A stretch of DNA of 30,471 nt, taken from Oxalobacteraceae bacterium UBA6018. Its GTDB lineage: Bacteria > Pseudomonadota > Gammaproteobacteria > Burkholderiales > Burkholderiaceae_D. How positions within the stretch are numbered: position 1 is the stretch's first letter; each line of letters starts with the position of its first letter. The DNA lies in assembly GCA_002428015.1 (NCBI GenBank), contig DIZW01000105.1, positions 1-30,471 of the forward strand, read 5' to 3'. A model generated the notes under the pieces. It had not been told where the DNA came from and made no database searches. It worked only from the letters and a program-made list of their open reading frames with translations. Shown here in pieces: positions 22,436-30,471 of this stretch. The position numbers were made by a program, and so were the translations under genes.

Positions 22436-25400
22436 TTAGAACTGGTAGCGGAGCGAGGCGCGGTAGCCGCGACCGTACTCGAACCAGGCGCGGCCCATGT
22501 TGCCGATCCCCTGCTCCTGGGTCTGACGAACCGTTATGTCGGTCAGGTTGGTCACCGAGAAGCTGCCCGACAGGTGCTGGTTGAAATGGTAGTCCATGCC
22601 GAAGTCCAGCTGACCGGTCGCTTCCTGCCAGGTCGGCAGACCGAAGGCCACGTTGTGCGGATAGACCGTCTTTCCGTTAGCGTCGGTTGTCCCCAGCGCC
22701 GGGTCGGCGCTGGTGGCGTCATTGCCCGCGGTGCCGTTCACGTTCACGCCCTGCAGGAAGCGGCTGCGCCAGCTGTAGGCCAGCCGCGCCGACAACGGTC
22801 CCTTGTCGTACATGAATTGCACGTTGTAGGCGTTGCGCGACAGGTACTGCAGCGGCAGCGTGGTGAACGGCAGACCGTTGGTGTCGCAGCCGTACAGGTT
22901 CAGCGAGCTGTTGTTGAACGAGTTGGCCGCCGCGCAGTACGTCTGGTCGAACGGATGGTGCAGCGTCTGCTTGCTCTTGATGTAGGTGTAGTTGGCCGAG
23001 ATGCCGAAGCCCTTGGTCCACTCTGGCATCACGTCCTGCAAACCGGCAACGTTGTTGAAGTAGGTCTGTCCTGCCACCTCCAGGCCGGACACGGAGCCGT
23101 CCGCCGCGTTGTCCTTCTGCTGGATCACGAAGGATTGCGGGTTGCCTGCCAGGTCGTCGTAGCTGTGAATGATGGCCGAATTCAAGATGATGTCGCGCAC
23201 CTTCTTGTAGAACACGTCGGCCGTCAGCGAGCTGCCGCTGCCCGGATACCACTCGAGCGACAAGTCATAGCTGTCGGCGCGGGTCGGCTTGAGCTTGACG
23301 TTGCCCTTGTCATAGCCCTGATAGGTGACGCTCTCCGGCAGGCCAGCGCTGGCTGCGCTGTAGTTCTGGTTGAGCGTGATGTACTCGGCCAGGTCGCTAA
23401 AGCCGGGCCGGTACATCGACTTGGCGAAGGCGAAGCGCGCCTGCAGCTTGTCCGTCAGATCCGCCTTCAGGTTCAGGCTGGGCAGCGCGTCGACGAAGCT
23501 GTTCTTGCCGTCCAGCGGAGAGTTGATGGCGCCGAACCTCGGAAGTGCGGGCGGCGATTGGCCGTCGTAGGTCGGCTTGAACACGGTGTAGCCATGCGCC
23601 AGCGTCTCGGTGTGCACCACGCGCACGCCGACGCTACCCTCGACCGGGAAGCGCAGTTCGTCCCAGCCGAAGCGGGTCATCAGGTAGGCGGCCTGGGTCT
23701 TCTCTTCGTTGCTGAAGGTCTTGCTCGGGTCGCCGTCGTAGACGAGCGGCGTCCAGTCGTTGCCCGCGGTCGAGCAGTCCTTGGTCAAGCCGAATTGCTG
23801 GGCGCCGTCCTGGCACTGGAGCACGTTGATCTGCCCCCCCACCGCGTAGCTAGCAGGATAGCCCATGACCGCAGCCCTGCTCGGCTCCACCAGCGGCGCC
23901 GGCGCCGGGACCTTGCCGTTGAAGAAGTTGGTGTATTTGAACAGCTCGGTCGGGAGCAGGGCCGCGTAGCGCGGATCGCTCAGGTAGCCGTAGCTGGCGC
24001 GCGGCTGCCAGCTGGCGTCGGACGAGGTGGGCAGGGTGCCCGGCCTGGAGGTCGTGGCGACCTCCCACGGCCTGGCCGTGCTGTACCAGGTCTGACCGCT
24101 GGCGTCGGTGTGGTGGGACTTGCGGTCGGTCAGGCGCACGCCGAAACGCAGGTCGCGCAGCACCGGGTTGTCGAACTTGTAGCGCGCGTCGACCTTCCAG
24201 GCGTACAGGTCGCCGTCTTCCTTGCCCATGTTCGGCGAAAAATTCTGCGCGTAGTAATGGCCCGGATCGGACAGGAACTTCATCGCCGCGTCGTCGAAGG
24301 TGATTTGGGCGGGGCCGCCGCCCGCGTCGATGTTCATGCTCGGCACGAAGGTGGACAGGGTCATGTTGCGGTACGTGCTGTCGGCCTTGGCGTGCACCCA
24401 CTGCATGTCGTTCTGGAACGACAGGCGCTGGTTGACGGTCCACTTGGTGTTCCAGGCCAGTTCGCGGGTCGTCGAGTGGACCAGGGAGTTGGTGGAGTTC
24501 GAATTGAATTCCAGGCCGCCGGCGGCAAAATTGTTCGAACCCTGGCCACCCGGATAGGTGTACGTGGCCGACTTCAGCACGCCTTTGTCGTCGAACACGG
24601 GGTTGATCAGCTTCGTCTTGTAGGTATTCTCCACCCCGGTATAGAGGGCGTGCTCCTGGCCCTCGGTCTTGTAGGCCGAGTTGAACACGGTGAACGAGGA
24701 CTCCACGCCGTTCTTCTTCCACTGCAGCGCGGCATACTCGCCGACGCGGTCGTTCTGGGTAGTGTTGGTGCGATAGGCTGCCGACTTCGGTGCCCAGACG
24801 GTCTGGCCGTCGACGACGTCGGTGCGCGGGTAGTACGGGTCCACCTGAATCGTGTCGTTGTGCTCGTTGCTGCGGTTGGCCGACAGGTCCAGCAGCACGC
24901 CCCATTGGCCGAAGTCGTTGTCCCAGCGTTTCGAGGCCAGGGTGGACATGCCCGGCGAGGATTTCTTGCCCAGCGCGCTGTAATTGGCGCTGGTTGAGAT
25001 GGCGAACTTGTCGCCCTTGTAGTCGAACGGCAGCGCGGTGCGCAGGTCGACCTGGCCGCTGACGCCGCCTTCGATCAGTTCGGCCGGCGGGTTCTTGTGC
25101 ACGAGCACGGCCGACATCAGCTCGGGTGGCACGTCATTCCAGCTCAGCTCGCGTCCCGGCCAGCCGGCCGAGAACGACTCGCGGCCGTTGAGCGTGGACG
25201 AGCCCCAGGTCAGGCCGCGCACCGAGATGCCCGAACCTTCGACCGAGAAGTGCTCCGGGTCGCCGCGGCTGTTGCGGTCCATGGTCACGCCGACCACGCG
25301 CTGCAGCACCTCGGTGATCGACTTGTCCGGCAGCTTGCCGGCATCCTCGGCGACGACGCCGTCGACGATCTCTTCCGCGTTCTGCTTGAGCTCGGCGGCC

Positions 25401-25570
25401 GACTGCAGCGCCGCGCGCTGGCCGGTCACGACGATGGTGGTGACTTTCGTGTCGGCGTCCGCCGCGCTGTCCTGCGCCGCGCTGGTCTGCGCGAACGTGG
25501 CGCCGCCGATGATCAGGGCGGCCTGTGCCACCGCGATGGACAGCGTTGTCTTTTTGAATTGTCTCTTCAT
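22436..25570 (-). CDS. TonB-dependent outer-membrane receptor for oligosaccharides
   Basis: A 1044-residue receptor with a signal peptide (residues 1-32). A TonB-box-like VTTIVVTGQRAAL leads into the plug domain (DGVVAEDAGKLPDKSITEVL, VSVRGL-type ISVRGLTWG, and LVHKNPPAELIEGGVSGQVD). The 22-strand barrel follows and ends in the typical aromatic YRASLRYQF. Sequence style and length match the Xanthomonas/Caulobacter carbohydrate receptor group (TonB-Xanth-Caul). It would import the oligosaccharides produced by GH74 and partners, with energy from TonB-ExbBD encoded elsewhere. It follows the lipoprotein gene by 116 bases and precedes GH97. AGAGAG lies a few bases upstream of the start. Confidence 0.95.
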   Translation of the reverse strand: MKRQFKKTTLSIAVAQAALIIGGATFAQTSAAQDSAADADTKVTTIVVTGQRAALQSAAELKQNAEEIVDGVVAEDAGKLPDKSITEVLQRVVGVTMDRNSRGDPEHFSVEGSGISVRGLTWGSSTLNGRESFSAGWPGRELSWNDVPPELMSAVLVHKNPPAELIEGGVSGQVDLRTALPFDYKGDKFAISTSANYSALGKKSSPGMSTLASKRWDNDFGQWGVLLDLSANRSNEHNDTIQVDPYYPRTDVVDGQTVWAPKSAAYRTNTTQNDRVGEYAALQWKKNGVESSFTVFNSAYKTEGQEHALYTGVENTYKTKLINPVFDDKGVLKSATYTYPGGQGSNNFAAGGLEFNSNSTNSLVHSTTRELAWNTKWTVNQRLSFQNDMQWVHAKADSTYRNMTLSTFVPSMNIDAGGGPAQITFDDAAMKFLSDPGHYYAQNFSPNMGKEDGDLYAWKVDARYKFDNPVLRDLRFGVRLTDRKSHHTDASGQTWYSTARPWEVATTSRPGTLPTSSDASWQPRASYGYLSDPRYAALLPTELFKYTNFFNGKVPAPAPLVEPSRAAVMGYPASYAVGGQINVLQCQDGAQQFGLTKDCSTAGNDWTPLVYDGDPSKTFSNEEKTQAAYLMTRFGWDELRFPVEGSVGVRVVHTETLAHGYTVFKPTYDGQSPPALPRFGAINSPLDGKNSFVDALPSLNLKADLTDKLQARFAFAKSMYRPGFSDLAEYITLNQNYSAASAGLPESVTYQGYDKGNVKLKPTRADSYDLSLEWYPGSGSSLTADVFYKKVRDIILNSAIIHSYDDLAGNPQSFVIQQKDNAADGSVSGLEVAGQTYFNNVAGLQDVMPEWTKGFGISANYTYIKSKQTLHHPFDQTYCAAANSFNNSSLNLYGCDTNGLPFTTLPLQYLSRNAYNVQFMYDKGPLSARLAYSWRSRFLQGVNVNGTAGNDATSADPALGTTDANGKTVYPHNVAFGLPTWQEATGQLDFGMDYHFNQHLSGSFSVTNLTDITVRQTQEQGIGNMGRAWFEYGRGYRASLRYQF

Positions 25571-25643
25571 TTCATTATCTCTCTTCTAGAACGAATCTCG
25601 AATGCCCACCCGCGCGCTGCTGCGGAGTGGAAACAATATCTGG

Positions 25644-25674
25644 CCTGGCGAAGCCAGGAAACGCGGGCGTTTCC
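25644..25674 (-). other. Two adjoining hairpins between lipoprotein and TonB receptor
   Basis: CCTGGC-GAA-GCCAGG (25644-25658) and GGAAACGC-GG-GCGTTTCC (25657-25674) are perfect and share two bases, so they are alternative structures. They lie just beyond the lipoprotein stop. No T-run is present. A role in processing or in adjusting the ratio of the two proteins is possible. Confidence 0.55.
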
Positions 25675-25686
25675 CGGCGCCCCGGC

Positions 25687-26937
25687 TTACTGGATGGTGA
25701 TCGGGCCTTTTACGGTGAGCACGGTCGGATAGCCCGGCGTGGTTGGCGAAACGCCTGGCACCGACGTGTTCGAGTGCGGGCCGTACACCTTGAAGTCAAT
25801 GATCGGATACTTGGCCAACTCGTCGGCCTCATTTATGTTCGCCAGGCCGCACGAGTTGTCGTAGCCCTTGATGTCGCTCAGCTGAACTTCATACGTGGTG
25901 ATCGCGCCGGTCGTGGGTTTGAGGAGCACATGCGGGGCGACGTTGCAGTTGTTGTTGTAGTGGCCCAGCACCAATATCAAATACAGTTCGTTGTGGCCGG
26001 TCTTGACCCACTCGTCGTTCTGGCCCAGCGTGATCTTCAGCGTGGTCTGCTTGCTCACCCGCGGGCCGTCGGTGGTGTCGCCGGTTTTGTTGACGGTCAC
26101 GCCGTGGGGAGCCACGTCGAAGCCGAAGTAGGAAAAGATATCGCTGCCGTCCCATGGATACTTGGGGTCCTTGGTCTGGATCACGAACTTCCAGCTGAAG
26201 CTGCTGTCCGCAGCGTTGAACGTCGTGCTGCACCAGTTCGGGTCGCCGCAAGACCAGCCGTCTATGTTAGCGCCGGCCCAGCGGTTGATAGGATCGCCGT
26301 CGGTGGTGCGGTCGATCGCTGCGACGCCGCTCATGATGGTGAGCACCGGCGGTTTGTCGTCACCCACGACGAAGACGGCCTTCGCAGAACCGGCGGCGTA
26401 GGTGTCGTTGCCCGCCTGCGTGGCGGTGATCGAGCACGTGCCCTTGGAGACCAGGGTGAGCGTGGTGCCGCTGGCGGTGCAGACGTCCGGCGTGTCCGAG
26501 CTGAAGCTCACCGGCTGGCCCGACTCGGAGGTCGCGACGAGCGGCGCCGGGATCTTGGTGATCGACTGGAAGCCGGGCGAGGCGAAGCTGACACTCTGCG
26601 TATGCTTGAGCACGTTGAACAACTGCTGCTGCGAGGTCGCCATGTAGGTGCTGTCGCCGGCCTGGCTGGCCGTGACCGAGCATTCGCCCGCCTTGACCGT
26701 CACCAGATTAGCGCCATCCATGGTGCAGACGCTTGGAGTGCTCGACGAAAACGTGACGGCCAGCCCGGAGGACGCGGTCGCCACCAGCGGTGTGGACGGC
26801 GTCAACAGATAGTGCGAGCCCGGGAAAGCAAAATTGATTGACTGGGACTTGGCGCCCGTCGCCGCACCGCTACCGCCGCCGCAAGCGGTCAGCAGGGTGA
26901 TGCAGGCCAGTCCAATGGCCGAAAGCTGGAATCTCAT
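25687..26937 (-). CDS. Lipoprotein with two Ig-like repeats, putative glycan-binding
   Basis: A 416-residue lipoprotein with a clear lipobox (LLTACGG). Two repeats of about 80 residues follow. Each starts with SxSxxFAxPG or QSVSFASPG, holds a V-T/S-F-S-S-x-T-P-x-V-C block and a G-x-C-S-x-T-A-S/T-Q-A-G-x-x-T-Y block, and so resembles Ig-like or BIG-type domains with one disulfide pair each. The C-terminal 220 residues (VLTIMSGVAAIDR to KGPITIQ) are rich in Trp, Cys, Asn and Gly and match no family I recognise. Placed directly before a TonB receptor, it is likely the surface glycan-binding partner (inference). AGGAG lies seven bases before the ATG at 26937. Confidence 0.8.
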   Translation of the reverse strand: MRFQLSAIGLACITLLTACGGGSGAATGAKSQSINFAFPGSHYLLTPSTPLVATASSGLAVTFSSSTPSVCTMDGANLVTVKAGECSVTASQAGDSTYMATSQQQLFNVLKHTQSVSFASPGFQSITKIPAPLVATSESGQPVSFSSDTPDVCTASGTTLTLVSKGTCSITATQAGNDTYAAGSAKAVFVVGDDKPPVLTIMSGVAAIDRTTDGDPINRWAGANIDGWSCGDPNWCSTTFNAADSSFSWKFVIQTKDPKYPWDGSDIFSYFGFDVAPHGVTVNKTGDTTDGPRVSKQTTLKITLGQNDEWVKTGHNELYLILVLGHYNNNCNVAPHVLLKPTTGAITTYEVQLSDIKGYDNSCGLANINEADELAKYPIIDFKVYGPHSNTSVPGVSPTTPGYPTVLTVKGPITIQ

Positions 26938-26957
26938 TGTTAGTCTCCTCATGAATT

Positions 26958-26974
26958 GCGCATTTCTAATGCGC
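26958..26974. promoter_or_regulatory. 7-bp inverted repeat just upstream of the lipoprotein Shine-Dalgarno
   Basis: GCGCATT-TCT-AATGCGC is a perfect inverted repeat with a 3-base loop, ending roughly six bases before the Shine-Dalgarno region of the lipoprotein gene. As an RNA hairpin in the leader it could affect translation or stability; as DNA it could be an operator. Confidence 0.45.
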
Positions 26975-27175
26975 TTGCTTAACTTACTCGTCGCCGGCTG
27001 CGCCGATGACGAGGAAAAATTCGTCCTTGCTCCCTGCTTATTTCCGGGGCAAGAACAATGAACTGCCGGCCAGCGGCTCCGCGTGCTTCAGCTTCTCTTC
27101 GGTTACATACGGTCTCCATCGTGTTAACTATCAAAACTTCCAACCCACCTCCAGCGTCCCTGCCGCGCGCATGAC

Positions 27176-27189
27176 TGAAATTGATTTCA
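27176..27189. promoter_or_regulatory. Palindromic operator candidate ahead of the lipoprotein-receptor unit
   Basis: TGAAAT-TG-ATTTCA is a perfect inverted repeat about 240 bases before the lipoprotein start, between it and regulator 2. A one-base variant of its left 12 bases lies ahead of GH74 (20046-20059). The 306 bases between regulator 2 and the lipoprotein otherwise show no gene, so the main promoter of the array must be here. Confidence 0.4.
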
Positions 27190-27243
27190 TGCTCACTCGT
27201 CATTGCGCGCCAAATGCAGCTCCGAGGCGTGGAAAAAAACACA

Positions 27244-28458
27244 TCAAGCGTGGCTCCTCGCTGGGTGCGCTGGCACCGATGGTTCGCCTATGCTGAGCGC
27301 ACTGTCCCGGTACACGGCCGGCGTGCAGCCCAGTTCGCGCTTGAACACCTGAACCATGTACTGGTTGGAGCTGAAGCCGGAGGCCTGCGCCACCGCGGCG
27401 ATGCTGCGCCCCCCGTTTTCCAGGCCGGCCTTGGCGGCCTCGAGCTTGAAGCGCAACAGCACCTCGTGCACCGAACACCCCATCTCCTGCCGGAAAGACG
27501 ATTCGAGCGAGGAGCGCGAGATGCCCACATATTCGGCTATCTGTCCGGCCTTGATGCCTCGACAGGCATACTGACGCATGAAGTGCCGAGCCCGCATCAC
27601 GTGCGGACGGTAGAGCGCCTGATGCCGGCTCGATGCCAGCGCATTGATGCCGGCGGGCGGCACCAGGATGCGGGTGTCGGCCAGGTTCCCACCGAGCAGC
27701 ATCCGGTTCAGCATATGGGCGGCCGTGCAGCCCATCTTCTGGGCGCCATGGATCACCGAACTGAGCGGTATGCGCGCCAGCGCGCGCGCCAGCGGATCGT
27801 TGTCGATGCCGATCAGCGCCACCTGCTCCGGCACGGCGATGCCGGCCATGTAACAGGCTTGCAGCAACTGGCGTGCGCGCGCATCGGTGACGGCGATGAT
27901 GCCGATCGGCTTGGGCAGCCGGCGCAGCCAATCGATTTGCCCCCGCACCGCCGCGTCCCACGCTGGCGCACTGGTGTCGCAACCCTGGAAGATATTGGCT
28001 TCCATCTGTTCGTTTTGCATCAGGCTGCGAAAGGCGTTTTCGCGCTCCAGCGCCCAGCGGTTTTCGCTGGACCTGGGAAGGCTGAACATGGCGAAGCGCT
28101 GCAGGCCGGCATCGATCAGATGGTCGCGCGCCAGCTTGACGAGCTTGATATTATCGGTTGCGACATACGGCACGCCGCGCGGATACTGACTCTTGTCGGC
28201 ATACGAGCCGCCCACCGCCACCACGGGAACGTCGCAGCGCGACACGGCCGCCGCCACGGCCGGGTCGTCGAAATCGGCGATGATGCCATCCCCCTGCCAC
28301 TGCTCGATGCCGGACAGGCGCAGGCGGAAGTCCTCTTCAACAAACAGATCCCAGACTGCGCGCGTACTGCCGAAATACGTCGCGATGCCCGCAATGATGT
28401 CGCGGTCGAAGGCCTTGTTCGCGTTTAACAGCAGGGCAATTCGGCGTGCTTTCGTCAT
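27244..28458 (-). CDS. XylR-like sugar-responsive AraC-family regulator 2
   Basis: A 404-residue paralogue of the protein at 9512-10711, collinear along its length. The sensor begins MTKARRIALLLNANKAFDRD and contains GDGIIADFDDPAV, PVVAVGGSYADKSQYP and IGIDNDPLARAL. The C-terminal AraC domain shows IKAGQIAEYVGISRSSLESSF and IAAVAQASGFSSNQYMVQVF. It lies directly upstream of the lipoprotein-receptor-GH97 array and is its natural regulator candidate. The start at 28458 has an AGGCGAG-like site eight bases upstream. A fragment of a third family member, nearly identical to this protein around IPLSSVIHGAQKMG, is found inverted at 12298-12478. Confidence 0.92.
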   Translation of the reverse strand: MTKARRIALLLNANKAFDRDIIAGIATYFGSTRAVWDLFVEEDFRLRLSGIEQWQGDGIIADFDDPAVAAAVSRCDVPVVAVGGSYADKSQYPRGVPYVATDNIKLVKLARDHLIDAGLQRFAMFSLPRSSENRWALERENAFRSLMQNEQMEANIFQGCDTSAPAWDAAVRGQIDWLRRLPKPIGIIAVTDARARQLLQACYMAGIAVPEQVALIGIDNDPLARALARIPLSSVIHGAQKMGCTAAHMLNRMLLGGNLADTRILVPPAGINALASSRHQALYRPHVMRARHFMRQYACRGIKAGQIAEYVGISRSSLESSFRQEMGCSVHEVLLRFKLEAAKAGLENGGRSIAAVAQASGFSSNQYMVQVFKRELGCTPAVYRDSALSIGEPSVPAHPARSHA

Positions 28459-28712
28459 GTTCGTCTCGCCTGATTAGTGTCACTCGCAGCGCATTCGTAG
28501 AAACGACAGCCGCGGCGCACCCGTTATACCGAAGCGCATCACAATGCACATCGGCGTTTTATATATAAAAAACAACATTGCCCGGCGATCGGGTAAACAG
28601 CAGGTGCCATCAATAATCGGCGCGAACTCCAGCGCACAAATCGGTTCCAATACCGCGACCGCCCGATAAACCTCTTAATGACAGGCATATTTAGATCTTG
28701 GGGAAAAAGCGG
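28459..28712 (-). promoter_or_regulatory. Upstream region of XylR-like regulator 2 with AT palindrome
   Basis: No gene is seen in these 254 bases. TTTTATATATAAAA (28557-28570) is a perfect 14-bp palindrome about 100 bases before the regulator start and is the most AT-rich spot nearby, so it may contain the promoter. No similarity to the corresponding region of regulator 1 was found beyond the presence of an AT palindrome. Confidence 0.4.
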
Positions 28713-28973
28713 CCCGCGCCGGCCGCGTTAAGACAGCGCACGCCCAACAGCGGAACTGCCCTCCCTTCATCCTGCGTGTGCTGCAACGGGACCAGGCCCA
28801 TGTCTGAAGCATAGGCTGGCCGCCATGCGCAACGATATCGCTGGCACGCGAATTTCTTACAAACCGCAGAAATTGCAAGCAATGTCAGGCGCAGTGCAAG
28901 GCCGCTGTGGCAGCTGGCGGACGGTCTGGCAAGCGGGCCGGAAGAAATGCCTTCCATGCCACGGTCCAATCGG
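28713..28973 (-). pseudogene. Decayed Cys-rich small ORF, copy C
   Basis: The minus strand reads MEGISSGPLARPSASCH, LTLLAISAVCKKFACQRYRC and then MGLVPLQH. A frameshift follows, and the terminal FRCWAC is found in another frame. The start context GTGGCATGG matches copies A and B. The first cysteine of the C-x2-C-H pair is serine. It lies between the membrane AraC regulator and regulator 2, the same position as copy A in the other module. Confidence 0.65.
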
Positions 28974-29145
28974 GAGCGGTCGTGGATCGGCCCGAGAAAG
29001 GACACGGGTGCGCCCCTGCGCCTGGCGCGAGCGCGCGATGGCAGCGGTTCAGCCGGGGTGTTCAGCTGGTTGGTGAGGGACGAGCAGGATCAGCCTGCGT
29101 GGCCGGGAAGAGCCGGCTCAGACTGAGTGAGTGGGATGGGACGGT
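28974..29145. other. Spacer between membrane AraC regulator and Cys-rich ORF copy C
   Basis: No gene is seen. The stretch is strongly similar to 11464-11635, which follows the decayed copy of the same regulator. It belongs to the duplicated segment 11193-12250 / 28713-29880. Confidence 0.7.
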
Positions 29146-30336
29146 TCAGGTGCGTGGTTCTGACGGGGCGCTGTCGGCGGGCTGCTCCTGCTGCCGCTGG
29201 GAGGCAAGCATCCGGAATGACTTCGGCGCGCAGCCGAATTCTTCCTTGAACAGCTTATTAAAATAAGGAACATTCGCGTAGCCAACCAAATAGGCGATTT
29301 CCGACACGGCGGCGCTGTTTTTTTCAGTCAGCAGCCTGGATGCCTCAGTCAACCGCAGTTTATTCAGGTACCCGGTGAACGTCATGCCAAGTTCGGATTT
29401 CAACACTTCATTGATTTTATAGCGGTTCGCGCCGGTCCCTTCCACCACGGCTTCCAGGTCCAGTTTGGGATCGGTATAAGAGCTGGCGATATACCGCAAG
29501 ACCGACGCCTTCTCCTTGTCCTTGTACGGTTCCAGGGTCAACTGGCGATAGGCCTCCAACGGCAAATTTATTTTCATTTTTGAATCCACACTGGCCAACA
29601 GCGCGCGGGAATGGGCCAGAAAAAACCAGACACCAAATGCCGCCCAGGCACCCAGCACAATGACCAACAGCGCGGCCAAATAGCGATCATCGCGGCCATG
29701 CAAGGTCAGTTCGCTGATTTCAAGATAGGCATCGACATTATGTGGAGTAGCAGCGGTGGAGCCAAACATGACTTTCCCGACACTGTCCAGTGTATAACCC
29801 TGATGCCCCAAATCCTGCTTCATCGAAGGAAACCACCATTCAGGAACAAGTAGCCGAGCCAGGTCGAGCGTCACCGGCATGCCCTGTTCGTTGCACGAAA
29901 AATACGTTCTAGGTGGACGGTAAGTTTCGTACTTGCCTGGCACGGAGAATTTTTCATCGAAGGTGGACACCTCGAACGACATGGCGGTGGCCAGTGAACA
30001 TTTGGCAACGAAGGATATGGTACGGAACTTCGACCAATCCGCTTGGAAAAATCGTCCTTTGCCGTCATAGAGTTTCAGGTCGCCGGCGACAATAGGATAC
30101 GCGGCCACGTCCTTCAGCTTGAAGTCGAAGCGCAGCCGGTCACGCGACGTGTCGCGCAAGCGCACTGACGACGCTCCGTCGCTATACGTTCCGACATGCC
30201 AGCCGGAGCCATCTTTATGCACCCACGACAACGTCTGTGTCGGAAAGGCCAGGTAAACAAAAAAAACCGCCAGCAGCGCGTCCACGACGAGCAGGGCAAT
30301 CAGCGCCAGCAGCGCCTTTTTATAGAACTCTTGCAT
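29146..30336 (-). CDS. Membrane-anchored AraC-family regulator with periplasmic sensor
   Basis: A 396-residue one-component regulator. Residues 7-30 form a first membrane helix, 31-215 a beta-rich domain expected in the periplasm (WVHKDGSGWHVGTYSDG to NVDAYLEISELTL, reminiscent of carbohydrate-binding sandwiches), 219-241 a second helix (LAALLVIVLGAWAAFGVWFF), and 275-378 an AraC-type DNA-binding domain (KINEVLKSELGMTFTGYLNK, VSEIAYLVGYANVPYFNKLF). It probably senses a glycan outside the cytoplasm and acts on nearby promoters while anchored. The ATG at 30336 is preferred to a GTG 11 codons upstream because the helix then begins at the N-terminus; neither has a clear Shine-Dalgarno. A decayed copy is at 11636-12250. 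Confidence 0.88.
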   Translation of the reverse strand: MQEFYKKALLALIALLVVDALLAVFFVYLAFPTQTLSWVHKDGSGWHVGTYSDGASSVRLRDTSRDRLRFDFKLKDVAAYPIVAGDLKLYDGKGRFFQADWSKFRTISFVAKCSLATAMSFEVSTFDEKFSVPGKYETYRPPRTYFSCNEQGMPVTLDLARLLVPEWWFPSMKQDLGHQGYTLDSVGKVMFGSTAATPHNVDAYLEISELTLHGRDDRYLAALLVIVLGAWAAFGVWFFLAHSRALLASVDSKMKINLPLEAYRQLTLEPYKDKEKASVLRYIASSYTDPKLDLEAVVEGTGANRYKINEVLKSELGMTFTGYLNKLRLTEASRLLTEKNSAAVSEIAYLVGYANVPYFNKLFKEEFGCAPKSFRMLASQRQQEQPADSAPSEPRT

Positions 30337-30350
30337 ATATGTAGGTATTG

Positions 30351-30424
30351 AACGGTCCAGGCGCCGCACGTTTTGACGGGTACCGTCCCGGTATCATAAC
30401 AGGCGACATGTGGACGGTCCCAGG
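30351..30424 (-). promoter_or_regulatory. Promoter region of the membrane AraC regulator with direct repeats
   Basis: On the minus strand TATGAT (30393-30398) is a good -10 box; the -35 position 17 bases upstream is weak (GGGACC). AACGGTCCAGG (30351-30361) and GACGGTCCCAGG (30413-30424) are direct repeats that bracket the -10 box, as would be expected for an autoregulatory site. Confidence 0.35.
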
Positions 30425-30444
30425 TATTTTTGCAGCGGACGAAC

Positions 30445-30471
30445 CTAAGGAGCCACTGATCAATTCGCTTT
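30445..30471. mobile_element. Possible edge of an IS or foldback element cut by the window end
   Basis: After CCTAA the sequence reads GGAGCCACTGATCAATTCG up to the window end. The TAA-GGAGCC junction is the same as at the left end of the foldback element (TAA-GGAGCCGT at 2874). The rest is outside the window, so this is only a hint. Confidence 0.3.

Overview
The window looks like a chromosomal accessory region of a GC-rich betaproteobacterium, most likely Oxalobacteraceae (Massilia, Duganella or Janthinobacterium type). The inference rests on high-GC codon use, a PEP-CTERM protein, a Xanthomonas/Caulobacter-type TonB-dependent receptor and XylR-like regulators. No rRNA, tRNA or CRISPR was seen. 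All intact genes lie on the minus strand, so they are transcribed from right to left.

Layout from right to left (transcription order). Module 2 begins with a membrane-anchored AraC-type regulator (29146-30336), the relic of a small Cys-rich ORF (28713-28973) and a soluble XylR-like regulator (27244-28458). Then come a lipoprotein with two Ig-like repeats, a TonB-dependent receptor, GH97, an intact copy of the Cys-rich ORF, GH74 with a CBM2, a PEP-CTERM protein, a strong terminator, GH43 and GH51 (12483-26937). Module 1 follows: a decayed copy of the AraC-type regulator, a decayed copy of the Cys-rich ORF, an orphan terminator, a second XylR-like regulator (9512-10711), two overlapping flavin-dependent (tryptophan-type) halogenases and a GH127 beta-L-arabinofuranosidase (4383-9351). 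The left 4.4 kb is a graveyard of mobile DNA. It holds a complete IS5-family element with CTAA target duplication, a 157-bp foldback element with TAA duplication, a relic of a third halogenase, a tandem-repeat patch, and two decayed IS4-like transposase fragments flanking a sialate-O-acetylesterase-type esterase.

Functionally this is a TonB-linked glycan-utilisation locus. The receptor and lipoprotein would capture oligosaccharides at the outer membrane. GH74-CBM2 would cut xyloglucan-type beta-glucan, the SGNH esterase would remove acetyl groups, GH43, GH51 and GH127 would remove arabinose or xylose, and GH97 alpha-linked galactose or glucose. Two XylR-like and one membrane AraC regulator are the obvious sugar sensors. 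The polysaccharide is inferred to be arabinose-decorated, acetylated xyloglucan or arabinoxylan.

The most unusual points are the halogenase pair inside a glycan locus, and the recurrent module of membrane AraC regulator, Cys-rich small ORF and XylR. That module is seen in three states of decay, one of them inverted, and the small ORF survives intact only behind GH97.
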